Below are positions 11,869-24,959 of a DNA stretch of 64,000 nt, piece after piece; position 1 is the stretch's first letter; every line of letters starts with the position of its first letter. This stretch comes from Adiantum capillus-veneris (taxonomy: Eukaryota > Streptophyta > Polypodiopsida > Polypodiales > Pteridaceae), in the NCBI GenBank assembly GCA_014529385.2, contig CM043969.1:68413676-68477675 (forward strand), read 5' to 3'. Both the position numbers and the translations under genes were made by a program. A model generated the notes under the pieces. That model was not told where the DNA came from and searched no databases. It saw only the letters and a list, made by a program, of their open reading frames with translations.

Positions 11869-12478
11869 TGTTAACCCTCATGGCTCACGGACATCCTATC
11901 ACCTACAACGGACGTTCTAACCTACGGCGGACATTGTATTATTTATTTGGTAGAGTCAGGTATTGGGCTTGTCGGTCCAATAGGAAAAGGGTAAGAGTGA
12001 TCGCCGATGAGAGGCGCACTCTAACTGGAACATTCAAGGGATTAGTTGGCTAAGCATGGGCGCCCAAGTGTGAATGGGGTGAGCTCATATAAAAGTCAAA
12101 TAAACCTAAAATTCACTCATTCTCTCATTTGTGCAATAGAAGAGTGCTCTTGCTGCATCTCCATCTCCATCTTCTTCTTCTTCACCTCCTTGTGTGTGTG
12201 TGTATGTGTGTGTGTGTGAGAGAGAGAGAGAGTGTGTGTGGGCGATCGAGCATTACGAAGGCACGACGGCGATGAAGCGGTTGAGCGCGGTGTAGCGGCG
12301 TCTCCTTCTTCTTCGCAGCGAGGAATCCTCCACGAAGCAAGAATAGAGGGGTGAGTGACACACCATCGCCTTCTTTGAGCTTACTAGTTTAGGCTTGTTG
12401 TGTGCTTGGAGCCATTTGTGGCTCGCACACGGTGTATCGGCAAGTTCCTTGCATTGACACATGCGACATACGTGCACA
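11869..12478 (+). repeat. Right (3') LTR, 610 bp
   Basis: Same start, TATA box (about 12088) and end as the left LTR, with slightly longer GT and GA runs. By eye about 95 percent identical to it. Confidence 0.9.
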
Positions 12479-12483
12479 CTTTC
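12479..12483. other. Target-site duplication, right (CTTTC)
   Basis: Identical to 3636-3640; confirms the element boundaries. Confidence 0.85.

Positions 12484-12485
<2 letters not shown>

Positions 12486-12544
<59 letters not shown>
12486..12544. repeat. (CT)n microsatellite
   Basis: Pure CT run directly beside the element's right target duplication. Confidence 0.95.
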
Positions 12545-13348
<804 letters not shown>

Positions 13349-13565
13349 ACCCCTACAGTCTCACCCACCCACCCACTCACTCACCTTGCCGACCTGGCAG
13401 TCGAGACCCTAAAACAAACATTCTATCTCTACCCTCAACACTCCAGAGCCGGTAGCGCGAGTCAAACTCTGTTGGCAAGGCAACATACGTCCTAAATCTG
13501 TGTGTGTGTGTGTGTGTGTGTCTCAACCTGTGAGACGACGCACAACAACCGGTAGTGGAAACATG

Positions 13566-14198
<633 letters not shown>

Positions 14199-14302
14199 TG
14201 CGCAATCTTGATGGACCTGCAGTTTGACGTGATGGAGCATGGCTCATTGCAACACCTCTTGAGCATTGCTAGTGACCCTCATGAGCATTTCTAGAGGATC
14301 CC

Positions 14303-14307
<5 letters not shown>

Positions 14308-14344
<37 letters not shown>
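14308..14344. repeat. (GT)n microsatellite
   Basis: Pure GT run of about 37 bases. Confidence 0.95.
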
Positions 14345-14348
<4 letters not shown>

Positions 14349-14452
14349 TGTCAAGGCTATCTCATAATCTAGCCAAGATTTTGCAAATCTAACCGATTAA
14401 AAATGCAATAAACCCCGATTTTTTCCAAACACTGCTTAAGAAGTAAACTAAA

Positions 14453-14606
14453 CTAGTACGGCCAGCTGCCTTCGGCGGCCTCTCTCTCTCTTTCTCTCTC
14501 CCTCGCGTGAACAGGGGCTTCTCTTAATTTTGGAGTTGAACCTTCATGTCGTAGATTTTGACACGTGTAAAGGGCTACCCCTTCTGCCATATTATGTTAG
14601 TTTAGA
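14453..14606 (-). mobile_element. Non-autonomous mini-Helitron, 154 bp, second copy
   Basis: On the minus strand it starts TCTAAACTAACATAATATGG, preceded by A, and ends CTAG, followed by T, like the copy at 1525-1682. The hairpin arms near the 3' end (GGCCGCC and GGCAGC-type) are imperfect. The two copies share most of their interior, including ACACGTGTAAA. Confidence 0.7.
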
Positions 14607-14658
14607 TTCCACCACTTTACATTAAGGACTAAATAAAAGGTTTCTTTTAAACAATATC

Positions 14659-14660
<2 letters not shown>

Positions 14661-14741
<81 letters not shown>
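14661..14741. repeat. (CT)n microsatellite
   Basis: Pure CT run of about 80 bases. A further CT run lies at 14872-14919. Confidence 0.95.
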
Positions 14742-14744
<3 letters not shown>

Positions 14745-14865
14745 CGGAGATCGTTATGAGCTTTTACCTTTTTAAAATTGATTTTTAACTCTCACGACAC
14801 TCAATAGTCACCTTTTGGCCTTTTGAAGGCTCCTGTGAATACTTCACCTTGTTCAAAATAGGGCG

Positions 14866-14922
<57 letters not shown>

Positions 14923-15262
14923 CAAGTGAGCGCTAGGGGTGGCCTCGGTCCTCGCTCTTTGCCTCTCCAATATGTCGTGTGGGTGCAACAACTTGCCCCT
15001 AAGCCATGCTCTCTTTCTTTTTGTTCATGTAAGTGAACCTCATTGTATGTATCAAACAAAAAAAACGCCGTGGTAGGATTAAGCAATGCAGATGGGGAGG
15101 TTAGGTCTCAATATATTGGTGGAGTGTCATAACTTATGAGAAAATAGTAGTAAAAATATATCAAAAATTTGCGGTTGGAAATGCTTATGTACGATAGGAT
15201 TTCAACTTTGGATTGATGGTTTTGTTCATCGCCCTACCAAATCTAGCTCTTATGAGTGAGAC

Positions 15263-15266
<4 letters not shown>

Positions 15267-15344
<78 letters not shown>
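15267..15344. repeat. (GA)n microsatellite
   Basis: Pure GA run of about 78 bases. Confidence 0.95.
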
Positions 15345-15347
<3 letters not shown>

Positions 15348-15722
15348 GGGTTACGAGTCTTGCTTGACCTTGGTGGTCATGGCTATGAGTTATTTAAAGT
15401 GATAACTAAGCCCCATTCTTGGTCACAAAAAAAAACAAGTGATAAAATCACAAGGCCTGCCAATAGATGAAACAAATTGAGAACATGGGAGGGAAACACA
15501 AATGCGCAAGGACGGAAGTCACATTGATTGAGAAAGTGATTAGCAGATTACATTACAGAATGTCGGTCCCAATGAAGGGTTGAAGAGTAGCAAAATTGCG
15601 TCTTTCCAGGATAAAGGTAGGCATAGAATATGGAAACATGGTTTGTTTTTGTGGACAGGATGAGGGAAGGGAGAGATGACGGGAAAAAGGGAGGGAGGGA
15701 GGGATGGAGGGATGTATAGGAA
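15345..15722. other. Non-coding sequence downstream of the Helentron helicase gene
   Basis: Contains a short purine-rich GGGA repeat at about 15690-15715. It should hold the Helentron 3' terminus, but I could not identify that end. Confidence 0.4.
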
Positions 15723-18700
15723 TCATTTAGGGATGATTAGATGTGTGGATGAATGATCGGACCAAAAGCAAAAGCGTGTGCCTATGATGAACGATGCAGG
15801 GGGATTTTTAATCCAAACATGATCGAGCTTTGAGTTGTACAAAGTGGTCACATCATGAATTTGTTGTGTGTAGCCATGTGCTTGGAGCTTCTCCTCCAAG
15901 TAACGATATTGATTGTTTGTGGGCTCATTGTCTACATTAAAGTCTCCCATGATGACACTCATCCGTGTAGAATGGGATTGTTGCAGCAGGGTATAGAGTT
16001 GTGTGACCAATGCAGTTGAAGATGTGTTTGGTGATTTGTAGACGCATATGATTTCCCAATCAAGGTGTTCATGAATGGCTAATATAACTTGAATGATTTC
16101 TATTTCTGGAGCTAGAAATGTTTTTGTAGAGTGGAGCTTGATGCTAGGCTTGTAGTAGATTGAAACACCTATTTTGCTGTGGTGATGGACATGATGAAAC
16201 TTTGGTGCAAAATCATTGGAAGGATTTTTTTGCTTTGTTTCTTGGAGGCATAGAATGTCAGAACTTGTAAAATTCAAATCGTCTTTGATATGTTTGAGAT
16301 ATTTGTGACTAGAAACGATGTTCAATGATTGAATGATATGATGTGTGTCTTTGTATGCGAATGGAAATTTTGTCAAATACTCCCATTTGGCATCATTGTT
16401 GAGGCGGTCAAGCTCATCAAGCACAATTTTGTCGACTTTGATTTGGGTTGGATGAATCGGATTGAGGATGTGGAGGTTTGATGGATCTTTGATGCGGGAA
16501 AGAGCTGTGTAAACTAATCCATGTGAGTTTATTGATGTTGGATCAAAGGCTACTAGGCTCATTGTCAAGCCTTGTGACCTATGGATAGCGCGTGCATTCG
16601 CTGCTTGTATTGGAAACTGAGTTCGAGAGACAGTGTTCAATGCATTTTTACCAACTTGAAATTCTTTTGTTGTTTGAAAAATTGGTGTCCACTGAGTGCC
16701 AATGGGAATCGTATTAAGGTGTTGGTTCACATGTCGTTGTTTGCAGCCCGTTGAGGAATCAAAAAACTCTATCCATGCAATAGGACAGTTAGCTCTACTG
16801 TCCACAAGCTTCAGAATTCCATCTGCGCCATTCACAAGACCGTTGGAAATATCAATATTTCCACCACAAAGTTCGACAATCATTCCTGCTTTGAGCTCCA
16901 AGGTTGAGGACAAGCCTGCTGTGTTTTGTGGGTTATTTGGAACAACTAGGTTTTTTGAGCAAGTTTTATGGTGGTTGTCTCTTGCATGGATTATGTATGC
17001 TTTAGTAGGCAATTCCTCAAAAACAAGTCGATTATGTGAGTCTTTCAAGTTGTTGGTGAAGTATAAATGGGGTGTTGTCAATTTGTTAAAGACCTTGTTG
17101 GTATGGTTGGTATTCAAGAGCAACAAATCCTCGGTTGTGTGTTTTGCTTTGCGTATTCTATTCAGAATGGCAATGAAGTCATTATTTGATTGACGCATTG
17201 TTTTTGTGAGCTCGTGGCATTTTATATGGGTGAGCCAGAATGAAGGCGAGAGCAGTTGCAGAGAATCCTGTGGCTCGCTAAATATCCAACGATCTCGAAC
17301 CAGGCTTGCTTGACACAGGTCACCGCACAAGATGACATCTAGACCACCGAATGGCTCTATGTGGTTGTGCTTAATTGATCGCAGCCTTGTGTCTATGATA
17401 CGCAAGAGTCTATTCCCAATCAAAGATGCCTCATCAAACACAACAAGCTTGAGATTTCTATACAGTTGTGAGAGCTCGGCAAGGCTCTCAGAAGAAAGAG
17501 AAACATTTGGTTGGAAGACAATGGTCAAACGCAATGCTGAGTGAATCGTTGTCCCTCTAAGGTTGAAAGCTGCTTTTCCTGTATATGCCATTAGCAATGT
17601 TGAGGGAAGATGTACATCTAATTCAAGGGAGGCATTGTAGTGACGAATCAAGCCTTGCGCGATTGTTTGCAAAGTGAAAGTTTTTCCCGTTCCTGCACCA
17701 CCTATTAAGAAGAGATGGATTGGTTGAGTTGGTTGCAATCGCTTTCTAATCATAATGTCGTCAAAAAGGGAACGTTGCTCGATGTTCAACTTGGACACAA
17801 GTAAGTGGTACTCCTCGTTGCACAATGCCAATTTTCGAAATGTTGGTAAGGATCTTGTAGTGGGCTTGCTTGGTTGAATATCAAGTGCCAACTCATATTT
17901 GTATGACTCGCTAGGCTTAGATCTTGAGGATGACGGCAATGAAAGTGTGTTTGAGGTTGCTGCACGAAGTTCTAGCCTACAATATTTTTGACGATTGTCA
18001 TCTATAATTGCATAATTTGAGGTAAATTTGTCTTTCCAACAATCAACACTTGTCTCAAAGGTTTTCTCATTGCCAATAAATGGAAGGAACAATAAGCAAA
18101 GATCATGAAAATGCCTCTCTGCATCCTTCTCTAGAATGAAGTTAGCATACCGTATGACTCGAGGGTGCCTAGACTTGCGGGTAGAGCCACGCACGCATCG
18201 GTAGTTGCTTGCAAAATCAGCCAAACATATGTGTGCAAGGTTGTCTGGACGATGGGTGTACTTGGTGACAATATCGTCAAAGAAAATGTTAGAATCGTCA
18301 AGATTCAAAGTATTCAATGCAGCTCTTCTTTTCAACAACAATGTTCGTTGGCTTTCAAAATCTGCATTGACGAACACAAATTGTCTAGTCGCACTATGTA
18401 AAGGCAATGAAAGAGAAATGTATGTGGCTTGCTGTGATGTCATCTCTTGTGTATTGATCAAAGCACCGCCAATTTTTTTCAACCGATCCAACGTTGACAT
18501 ACTTGTCTTCTTGCAATCTTGCAATATGTGCTTGATTGTTTTGCTTGTGGTCGAATCGTTTTTAGTCATGTATGATGTGCAATATGCAGCAGCACCATGG
18601 CCATTGAATATAAATTGAATGTCAATGTTTGCATCCCATAGACTACACAACTCTTTGTTGAAATTGTTTGTGTAAATGTCTTTTGGATGTCTTTTCAAGA

Positions 18701-19316
18701 GTAGTGTTGGCTCTGTGATGTTCACCGAAAGGGACTTAATATACACTTCTTCAGTCATTCCCAAAGAGGTCAACCATTCATCATATGACACTTTTGAATC
18801 ATGTCCAAGAGCAAGCATCTGTTCGTCAATGCATTTTTTGCAGGATAACAATGCGTTTTTCTCCGTTTGTGCCACTACGATTGGATTTAGAATCATAGTT
18901 TCTCGAAGAGGGTGGACGCGGGAAACCAAACCGGCAAAAGCTTTTACGTTTTTTGCATGTTTTGCGATGGTGGTGGGATTGCACGGTTTGAAGAGACTCT
19001 TCTAACAAATTCTTGTCGGTAGCAATATGTGTGTCGATAAAATGTATTGTTTCATTATCCGGCGCTACACCAAAGAGAGGTGCATGTTTCACCCAAAGTA
19101 ATCCATGATCATGCTGACTTCCTCTATTTTGAAACTCGGTCACAAAAAAGTAATCCGTCAACTCACCAAGGATGGCATTGTTGCGTTTCAATTCCGTTTT
19201 CATTGCTTGAAATCTATGGACATAGTATCGTGCTGTTGTTACAGGATCAGAACGTACAAGTGCACGAATGAATGAGGCTTTGGTTGGGTAATCTATTTCT
19301 TTAATTTGAGGATTCA
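15723..19316 (-). pseudogene. Helentron Rep (C-terminal part), PIF1-like helicase and endonuclease
   Basis: From the upstream end: Rep motif TEFQNRGSQHDHGLLWVKHA (HxH-type metal site, about 19080-19140), then AAAYCTSYMTKN with two Tyr four residues apart (the Y2 nicking tyrosines, about 18560-18600). The helicase follows: Walker A GGAGTGKT near 17690, VVFDEAS, GDLCQ, TKTMRQ, ARAIHRSQGLT and YTALSRI. The C-terminal endonuclease has LCLQETKQ, YKSPN, MGDFNVD, LDHVW and SDHS, so its catalytic set looks complete. One frameshift near 18905 joins two frames (19203-18826 and 18929-15723). The remaining 1068 codons are open. The 5' end is cut at 19316 by the TIR element. Role: rolling-circle transposition. 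The frameshift and the insertion make it non-functional as it stands. Confidence 0.85.
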
Positions 19317-19351
19317 GTGTAGGGTCAAAGCATGGTTTGGTGGTACAAAAA
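19317..19351 (+). repeat. Left terminal inverted repeat, 35 bp
   Basis: Contains AAAGCATGGTTTGGTGGTAC. The reverse complement of 38166-38200 matches it with two mismatches and no gap. Confidence 0.8.
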
Positions 19352-19684
<333 letters not shown>

Positions 19685-20581
19685 ATGGATAGTAGCGCAG
19701 GAGATTACTGTCTTGGTGATGCTCAAAACCTTTCTTTCGATGACATAGAAGGTGATGCTCAGGACCTCTCTTTCAACGAGGTAGAAGGTGATGCACAGCT
19801 CCTCTCTATCGATGAGATGGAAGGTGACGCACAATTCCTCTCTTTTGATGAGGTACAAGGTGGCCCAAGCAATGTTCAGCAGATGCACATCAATTCCATT
19901 AGCACTAGTATTCCAGCCGGTAATCAGGCTTTTCTTCGTGATTATTGGGATGCAAAGAAACGCGCATAGAGAAGCAAGGAAAGACATCCTACGTCTACTC
20001 TTGGATTATGGGAAGCCAGGTCAAGAAAGAACATTTGTGCAGCGGTGGCTCGATGTTGGCGCAAGCAAACAGTAGGGATTGCAAAGAATGAGCAGAAGGA
20101 AATATTCCGGCAACTGTTGGACCACCAAACATTTTCCTTGTTGCACCCATCAAATTTCAGCAAAGTCGAAGACACTGTTGTATCGGGTGTGCGCAACACT
20201 TTGACTCAAATCAAGGTCCCTCATTCAGCAAGTGAACTTTTTGTAAAGAGAAGCTCTTTGGCAATGATTCTGAACAATAGTACAAACTCACAATCAGTAA
20301 ACCAATCCAGAATGGCTAGTATCTTGGGGATCCATCGAAGGAATATAGCTGCAGCAAGCTCACGGCTAGAGAATAAAGATGAAGATGAAGTGTTGCCATT
20401 GAGTGCTTGTGAGAGACAATTGCCACGAGGAACCGTTATTACCAATGAAACAAGAGATTTGGTATATGCCTTTTGGACATCAGAGAGCAGAGTTTCACCC
20501 AACAAGAAAGACATATGCAAGATGAGAATTGGAATGAAAAGTGTCGTCAAACATCCTATACATCTACTCGACGAATCTCAG
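19685..20581 (+). pseudogene. Transposase-like gene, exon 1 (frameshifted)
   Basis: The first ATG after the CT array starts a 95-residue frame. It contains four tandem 12-residue acidic repeats (GDAQNLSFDDIE, GDAQDLSFNEVE, GDAQLLSIDEME, GDAQFLSFDEVQ). Homologous-looking coding continues in other frames after shifts near 19960 and 20065, then runs open to 20581. There CAG is followed by GTACCA, a good splice donor. Exon 2 starts at 22162 in the same phase. The exon 1 product beyond the repeats is not recognised. Its place upstream of the transposase core suggests an N-terminal DNA-binding or regulatory part. Confidence 0.55.
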
Positions 20582-22161
20582 GTACCAACAACTTCTAGTA
20601 ATTGTACATCTTGTTTGGTGCTACTTAAGGCTTATTTGGTCCAGACAGTACCAAATTTGGTAGTCTGTTGTACGGCAGAGGGTGTTTACAGTACCAAAGA
20701 ATATCCATAAAGTACCAAATCCTAGCTATCGACTGCCAAAGCCTATCCATAGAGTTTAAAACCCTCTCTATAGAGTACCAAAACCTAATTATCCAGTACC
20801 AATGCCTATGTATAGAGAACCAAAAGTCTATTTACAGAGTACCAAACTCAACGGATACCACCAAAGCCTCTCTGTAGAGTACCAAATCCTATCACTATAG
20901 GACCAAGATCTATTTACAGGGTACCCCACACTTCTGATAGTACGAAAGCCTATATGTAGAGCACCAAATCATGTCTATCGAGTACCAAAGGCTATCTATG
21001 GAGTAACAAAGCACATCTGTAGAGTACCAAATCCGGTGTATCTAGTACCAAAGCATATGTATGGAGTACCAAAGCAGATCTGTAGAGTACCAAATCCGGT
21101 ATATCGAGTACAAAATCCTAGCTATCGAGTGTCAAAGCCTATCCATAGAGTTTCAAACCCTCTCGATAGAGTACCAATACCTATTTATCCAGTACCAATG
21201 CCTATGTATAGAGAACCAAAAACTATTTACAGAGTACCAAACTCATCGGATACCACCAAAGACTATCTGTAGAGTACCAAATATTCTCTGTAGAGTACCC
21301 AATTCTATCTGTAGAGTACCAAAGCCTATCACTATAGGACCAAAGTCTATTTACAGGGTACCCCACACTTCTGATAGTACCAAAGCCTATATGTAGAGTA
21401 CCAAATATTGTCTATCGAGTACCAAAGGCTATCTATAAAGTACCAAAGCACATATGTAGGGTACCAAATCCGGTATATCGAGTACCAACTCAGATCTGTA
21501 GAGTACCAAATCCTAGCGATCGAGTGCCAAAGCCTATCCATAGAGTTTCAAATCCTCTCGACAGAGTACCAAAACCTAATTATCCAGTACCAATGCCTAT
21601 GTATAGAGAACCAAAGTCTATTTACAGAGTACCAAACTCATCGGATACCCCCAAAGACTATCTGTAGAGTACCAAATCCGCTCTGAAGAGTACCAGATCC
21701 TATCTGTAGAGTACCAAAGCCTACCACTATAGGACCAAAGTCTATTTACAGGGTACCCCACACTTTTGATAGTACCAAAGCCTATATGTAGAGTACCAAA
21801 CTCATCGGATACCACCAAAGACTATCTGTAGAGTACCAAATCCTATCTGTAGAGTACCAAAGCCTATATGTAGAGTACCAAATAATATCTATAGAGTACC
21901 AAAGCCTACCGACAGTACCAAATCTACGGTACCATATTTGGAACTTTTTGGTACTGTTGAACTTGGGTGCACATCTGTCCACTATTACAGTACCAAATTT
22001 GGTACTTTTGGGTACTGTTGAACTTGGGTGCACGTCTGTCCACTATTATAGTACCATATTTGGAACTGTCGAAAGCCAGTTTTGGCACTACTGCATTAGT
22101 GAAATTTTACCAGTACCATGATGTTGGTTTTTTTCTGAATCGTTTTGTTTTTGTGCCATAG
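20582..22161 (+). repeat. Intron 1 of the transposase gene, filled with GAGTACCAAA higher-order repeats
   Basis: The intron starts GTACCA and ends GTGCCATAG. From about 20690 to 21930 it is built from roughly 20-21-bp monomers with the core AGAGTACCAAANCCTAT. These are organised into three higher-order copies of about 395 bp, whose shared CCTAGCTATCG-type start falls at 20721, 21117 and 21512. A second repeat type (GTTGAACTTGGGTGCA, then CTGTCCACTATTA) occurs twice at 21950-22065 and recurs at 33230-33610. Long ORFs in this region are by-products of a monomer length divisible by three. Confidence 0.75.
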
Positions 22162-23008
22162 GTTGAGCTGTACCAAAGATTCAAGAAGGCTCACCCAATA
22201 GTGGTAGTGTCTCTTAGATGCTTCGAGGCATTGAAGCCATACTTTGTACGGAAGTTGAAGGACAGAAATACTTGCTGCTGTGTGGTTCATGTGCAGATGC
22301 TCTATTTCAAAGAGGCCCTTAATCAAATGCGGCAGAACAAGTTCGGGCACCACGGGAAAGGTCACCTTTGCACTTGCTCCGTTTGTTGCAGAGGTGATGA
22401 GAGACTAACATGTTTTGCAAACCAAGCAGTGTGTCAGCACATCACCGTTATGTGGGAATCCATCATGTGCCCAAAGCCTCCAAATTGTGAATACCATGCA
22501 AAGAAATGCTTGATGGGGGACTGCTCACAATGTGGAGTATGGAGGTTGACATTTTGTCCCGATGAGATAGCATAGGAGAGCAAGGAGGTGTCTGTGAAGG
22601 TTTTCATGGAGGTTGAAACAGGACAGGTTCACGAAGGTGGGAGTGAGAAGAAGAGAAAGGACTTGATTGTGCAACGGATGAAAAGTGGGACTTTTCTTAG
22701 CCTATTTTCAGCCCATCTGATAGGCTTCATCAAGCACAACTTTGTCTTCCGCTGGCAAGCCCAACAATTCAAGGACTGTTTGCAGAATATTCCTAGCAAC
22801 GTTGTAGTATCTGTTATTGACTTTGTGGAGAATTATTCCTTTAAAGTTCAGAATGAAATTCAGTCAATGCATTGGTGGTCTACCCAAGTCACAATACTTG
22901 TGCACATCACTTATTTAAGAAATGCTACAGGTGGTACACAGAAGACGCTACACTTCTACATATCGGATGACAAGCAGCATGACACATTGTTTGTACAACA
23001 TTGTTTCT
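22162..23008 (+). pseudogene. Transposase-like gene, exon 2, first part
   Basis: Starts after the acceptor CCATAG with VELYQRFKKAHP. Cys/His-rich motifs follow: CCCVVHVQ, CTCSVCC and YHAKKCLMGDCSQCG. One in-frame TAG (22573-22575) interrupts the frame, which then continues to YISDDKQHDTLFVQH. The Asp in YISDD may be the first acidic residue of a DDE-type catalytic core; this is inferred. The exon is cut at 23008 by the chromovirus and resumes in the same frame at 31922. Confidence 0.6.
23004..23008. other. Target-site duplication of chromovirus copy 1, left (TTTCT)
   Basis: TTTCT precedes the TG of the left LTR and is repeated at 31917-31921 after the right LTR. Confidence 0.9.
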
Positions 23009-24598
23009 TGTAACATTTAATGGCCTAAAATCTTATGTGTAGCGGAAATTAGCATGAATATAGTGGGCATTTCATTAGAATAGATTCCTAATGAGAATTA
23101 CAAGAGTGCTTGGGTGGAGAGTGCAACAAAAAGCATAACACCTAGTTAGATAGCATCGACAATACTTTCAAAAGAGAGAGCAATTAAGCTATTGACAACA
23201 GTTGAGGACCGGATTTGCATGGAGCCGGTCCCCCCTCCAAAAGGCTTTGTATTATGGTTTCTCCCATCAAGAGAGACATTGTACAATACAATTCTTTGTG
23301 TTCCTTCAAGACTAGCTAGTGCAATGAAGATGGAAGCTTCATACACCAAGCAAAACACTTAATCAAACACAACTTGAATTATCCCCGTTCTCAGACCCAA
23401 GACCTCACACACCTTCGAAGATGGTGAGAGCTAGCAGGGTATGAGAGTAGATTGAGAGGAAAAAGAAGTATCTTACGAGAAAGAAGTACATATCCTCACA
23501 TAATCACTCATATTAGCATAGCTTAGCTTAGTAATTAGCTTGGTAGAGAAGATGAGCATGCATTGAAGCTTGGCTCTTGGTTGGATTTGCATCCACATGC
23601 CAAGAGAGTGTTGATGTAGGCTTCTATCTCACAAGCTTGGAGTAGGTGATGAGCTCTCCATTAAAGCTTGGGAGGAGATAGAGTATTTTCCCTTCACACA
23701 TGGTCAAGTGTGAGAGTGTGTGTGTCAATGCCAAGCAAAAATCAGCCCCCCCTCTCTCTTGGGCGAGCCCTAGCTACTAAATAAGTCTGGCCTTTGCCTC
23801 ATTGGACCTCCCCAGGTCAAGCCAATAGGAATTAAGCAGCATAAGTGATAGCCTTTAGACATGTGTCCCCCTTTCCCCTTTTGTGAGAGCTTTAGGTAAT
23901 TAAATAATTAAACTAAACTCTCATTGGACCCCTTTGCCTCCTGGCCAATAGGAATCAGGCAAGCCATGGGGCTCCTGAATGCTCATTGGACCCCTTGGGA
24001 GACTGCCCAATAGTCTTCTAGGAGACTTAATTCTCATTGGTTTCTTTTATTAAATGTTTTTAAATTAATTAAACTAGATTTACTCTAGCTTAATTCTCAT
24101 TGGTCCACTTCAAGGGTCTTCCAATAGGAATTGGGCACACCTTGTGGGCATCTGGCCTAGGGAGCTAACATGTGTCCCTCATTCCCTTTGTGTAAAGGGA
24201 GCCTGTGTGTGTGTGTGTGGCTTTCTCTCTCATCCCCTAGCTTTGGGGCTCGCCCCCTCCCATGTAGGGATGTAGAAAGACTTTTTGGGCACACACTAAG
24301 CATCCAATTTTCCCTAGGGTTGACCTTTGGACACAACCTTTGAATTTTGGAACCTTAGCATTTTGGAAGTCTTAATGGGCTGAACCTTAGGGTCTTTTTG
24401 GCCCATTGTTTCACATGGTTCTTTTGCAGATGGCCCCCCCTTTGGATCCCTATTTTCCCTCCTTTGGATCCCTACTGTGGCCGGTCTGCTAACTTAACCA
24501 ATATTCTAGCTTTTTCTCCCTTGGCACTTCCCCACATTAAATGATCAGTTTAATATGAGAAAATCATTTAGGAGAATTAGATATTGATTATTATGACA
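23009..24598 (-). repeat. LTR of copy 1, left (3' LTR on the minus strand)
   Basis: On the plus strand it begins TGTAACATTTAATGG and ends TTATGACA. It contains four CTCATTGG...CCAATAG pairs at 23798-24130. Compared with the other three LTRs it has private changes at ACATATCC (near 23490) and GAGCTAACATG (near 24165). Confidence 0.95.
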
Positions 24599-24601
24599 TT
24601 A

Positions 24602-24613
24602 CCTCTCTCTTGA
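24602..24613 (-). promoter_or_regulatory. Polypurine tract, copy 1
   Basis: The minus strand reads AAGAGAGAGGTAA just before the 3' LTR. Confidence 0.6.
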
Positions 24614-24959
24614 AATCATAGTCGTCCTCGACTATGGTGTAGAGAAGATAAAGCATATGCATGAGTCCTTTTCTTAGCGGGTAGAGGATCCCTATGTTAC
24701 CCTACGACATCATTCCATAATGGATGACTAGTCCATTTGGCGCTTGAGAGCCTGAGGCTGCCGCAAGCATGTCTGCACATTAGTCCTATCAGTCTTCCAT
24801 AGTAGAGTGACAAGCTCTACTTGGTGTTCGGGAGACGTCGTCTCCGCAAACTTGATCTAAGCATGCATACTACTTCATTTTTGTGCACAAATAAAGAAAA
24901 AGAGAGTCTTATAAGACAAAAAATTTTGTTCATTTTTTTTTAACATTTTGTACATTTGC

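Larger units (their letters stand above)
3641..12478 (+). mobile_element. Full-length non-autonomous Ty3-type LTR element with gag and protease only
   Basis: Bounded by two LTRs of about 600 bp that begin TGTTAACCCTCA and end in CACA, with a 5-bp CTTTC duplication outside. A tRNA-Asp-type primer site follows the left LTR and a polypurine tract precedes the right one. Between them lies one gag-protease frame (5058-10226). No reverse transcriptase, RNase H or integrase motif is found in any frame, so it must depend on a partner. This matches the plant class of terminal-repeat retrotransposons with a GAG domain. By eye the LTRs differ at roughly 28 positions, so the insertion is old compared with the chromoviruses in this window. 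Confidence 0.85.

Noticed and set aside
15723-16330. LINE endonuclease instead of a Helentron domain
   Set aside because: The endonuclease is continuous in frame with the PIF1-like helicase; no reverse transcriptase follows.
20690-21935. CRISPR-like regular repeats
   Set aside because: Monomers are contiguous and variable, without unique spacers, in a plant-type genome.
20668-22033. Overlapping ORFs with YRVPN/IEYQ or WYSTDRIWYS repeats
   Set aside because: They arise from a 20-21-bp intronic repeat that stays open in several frames on both strands; splice sites and flanking coding phase place it in an intron.
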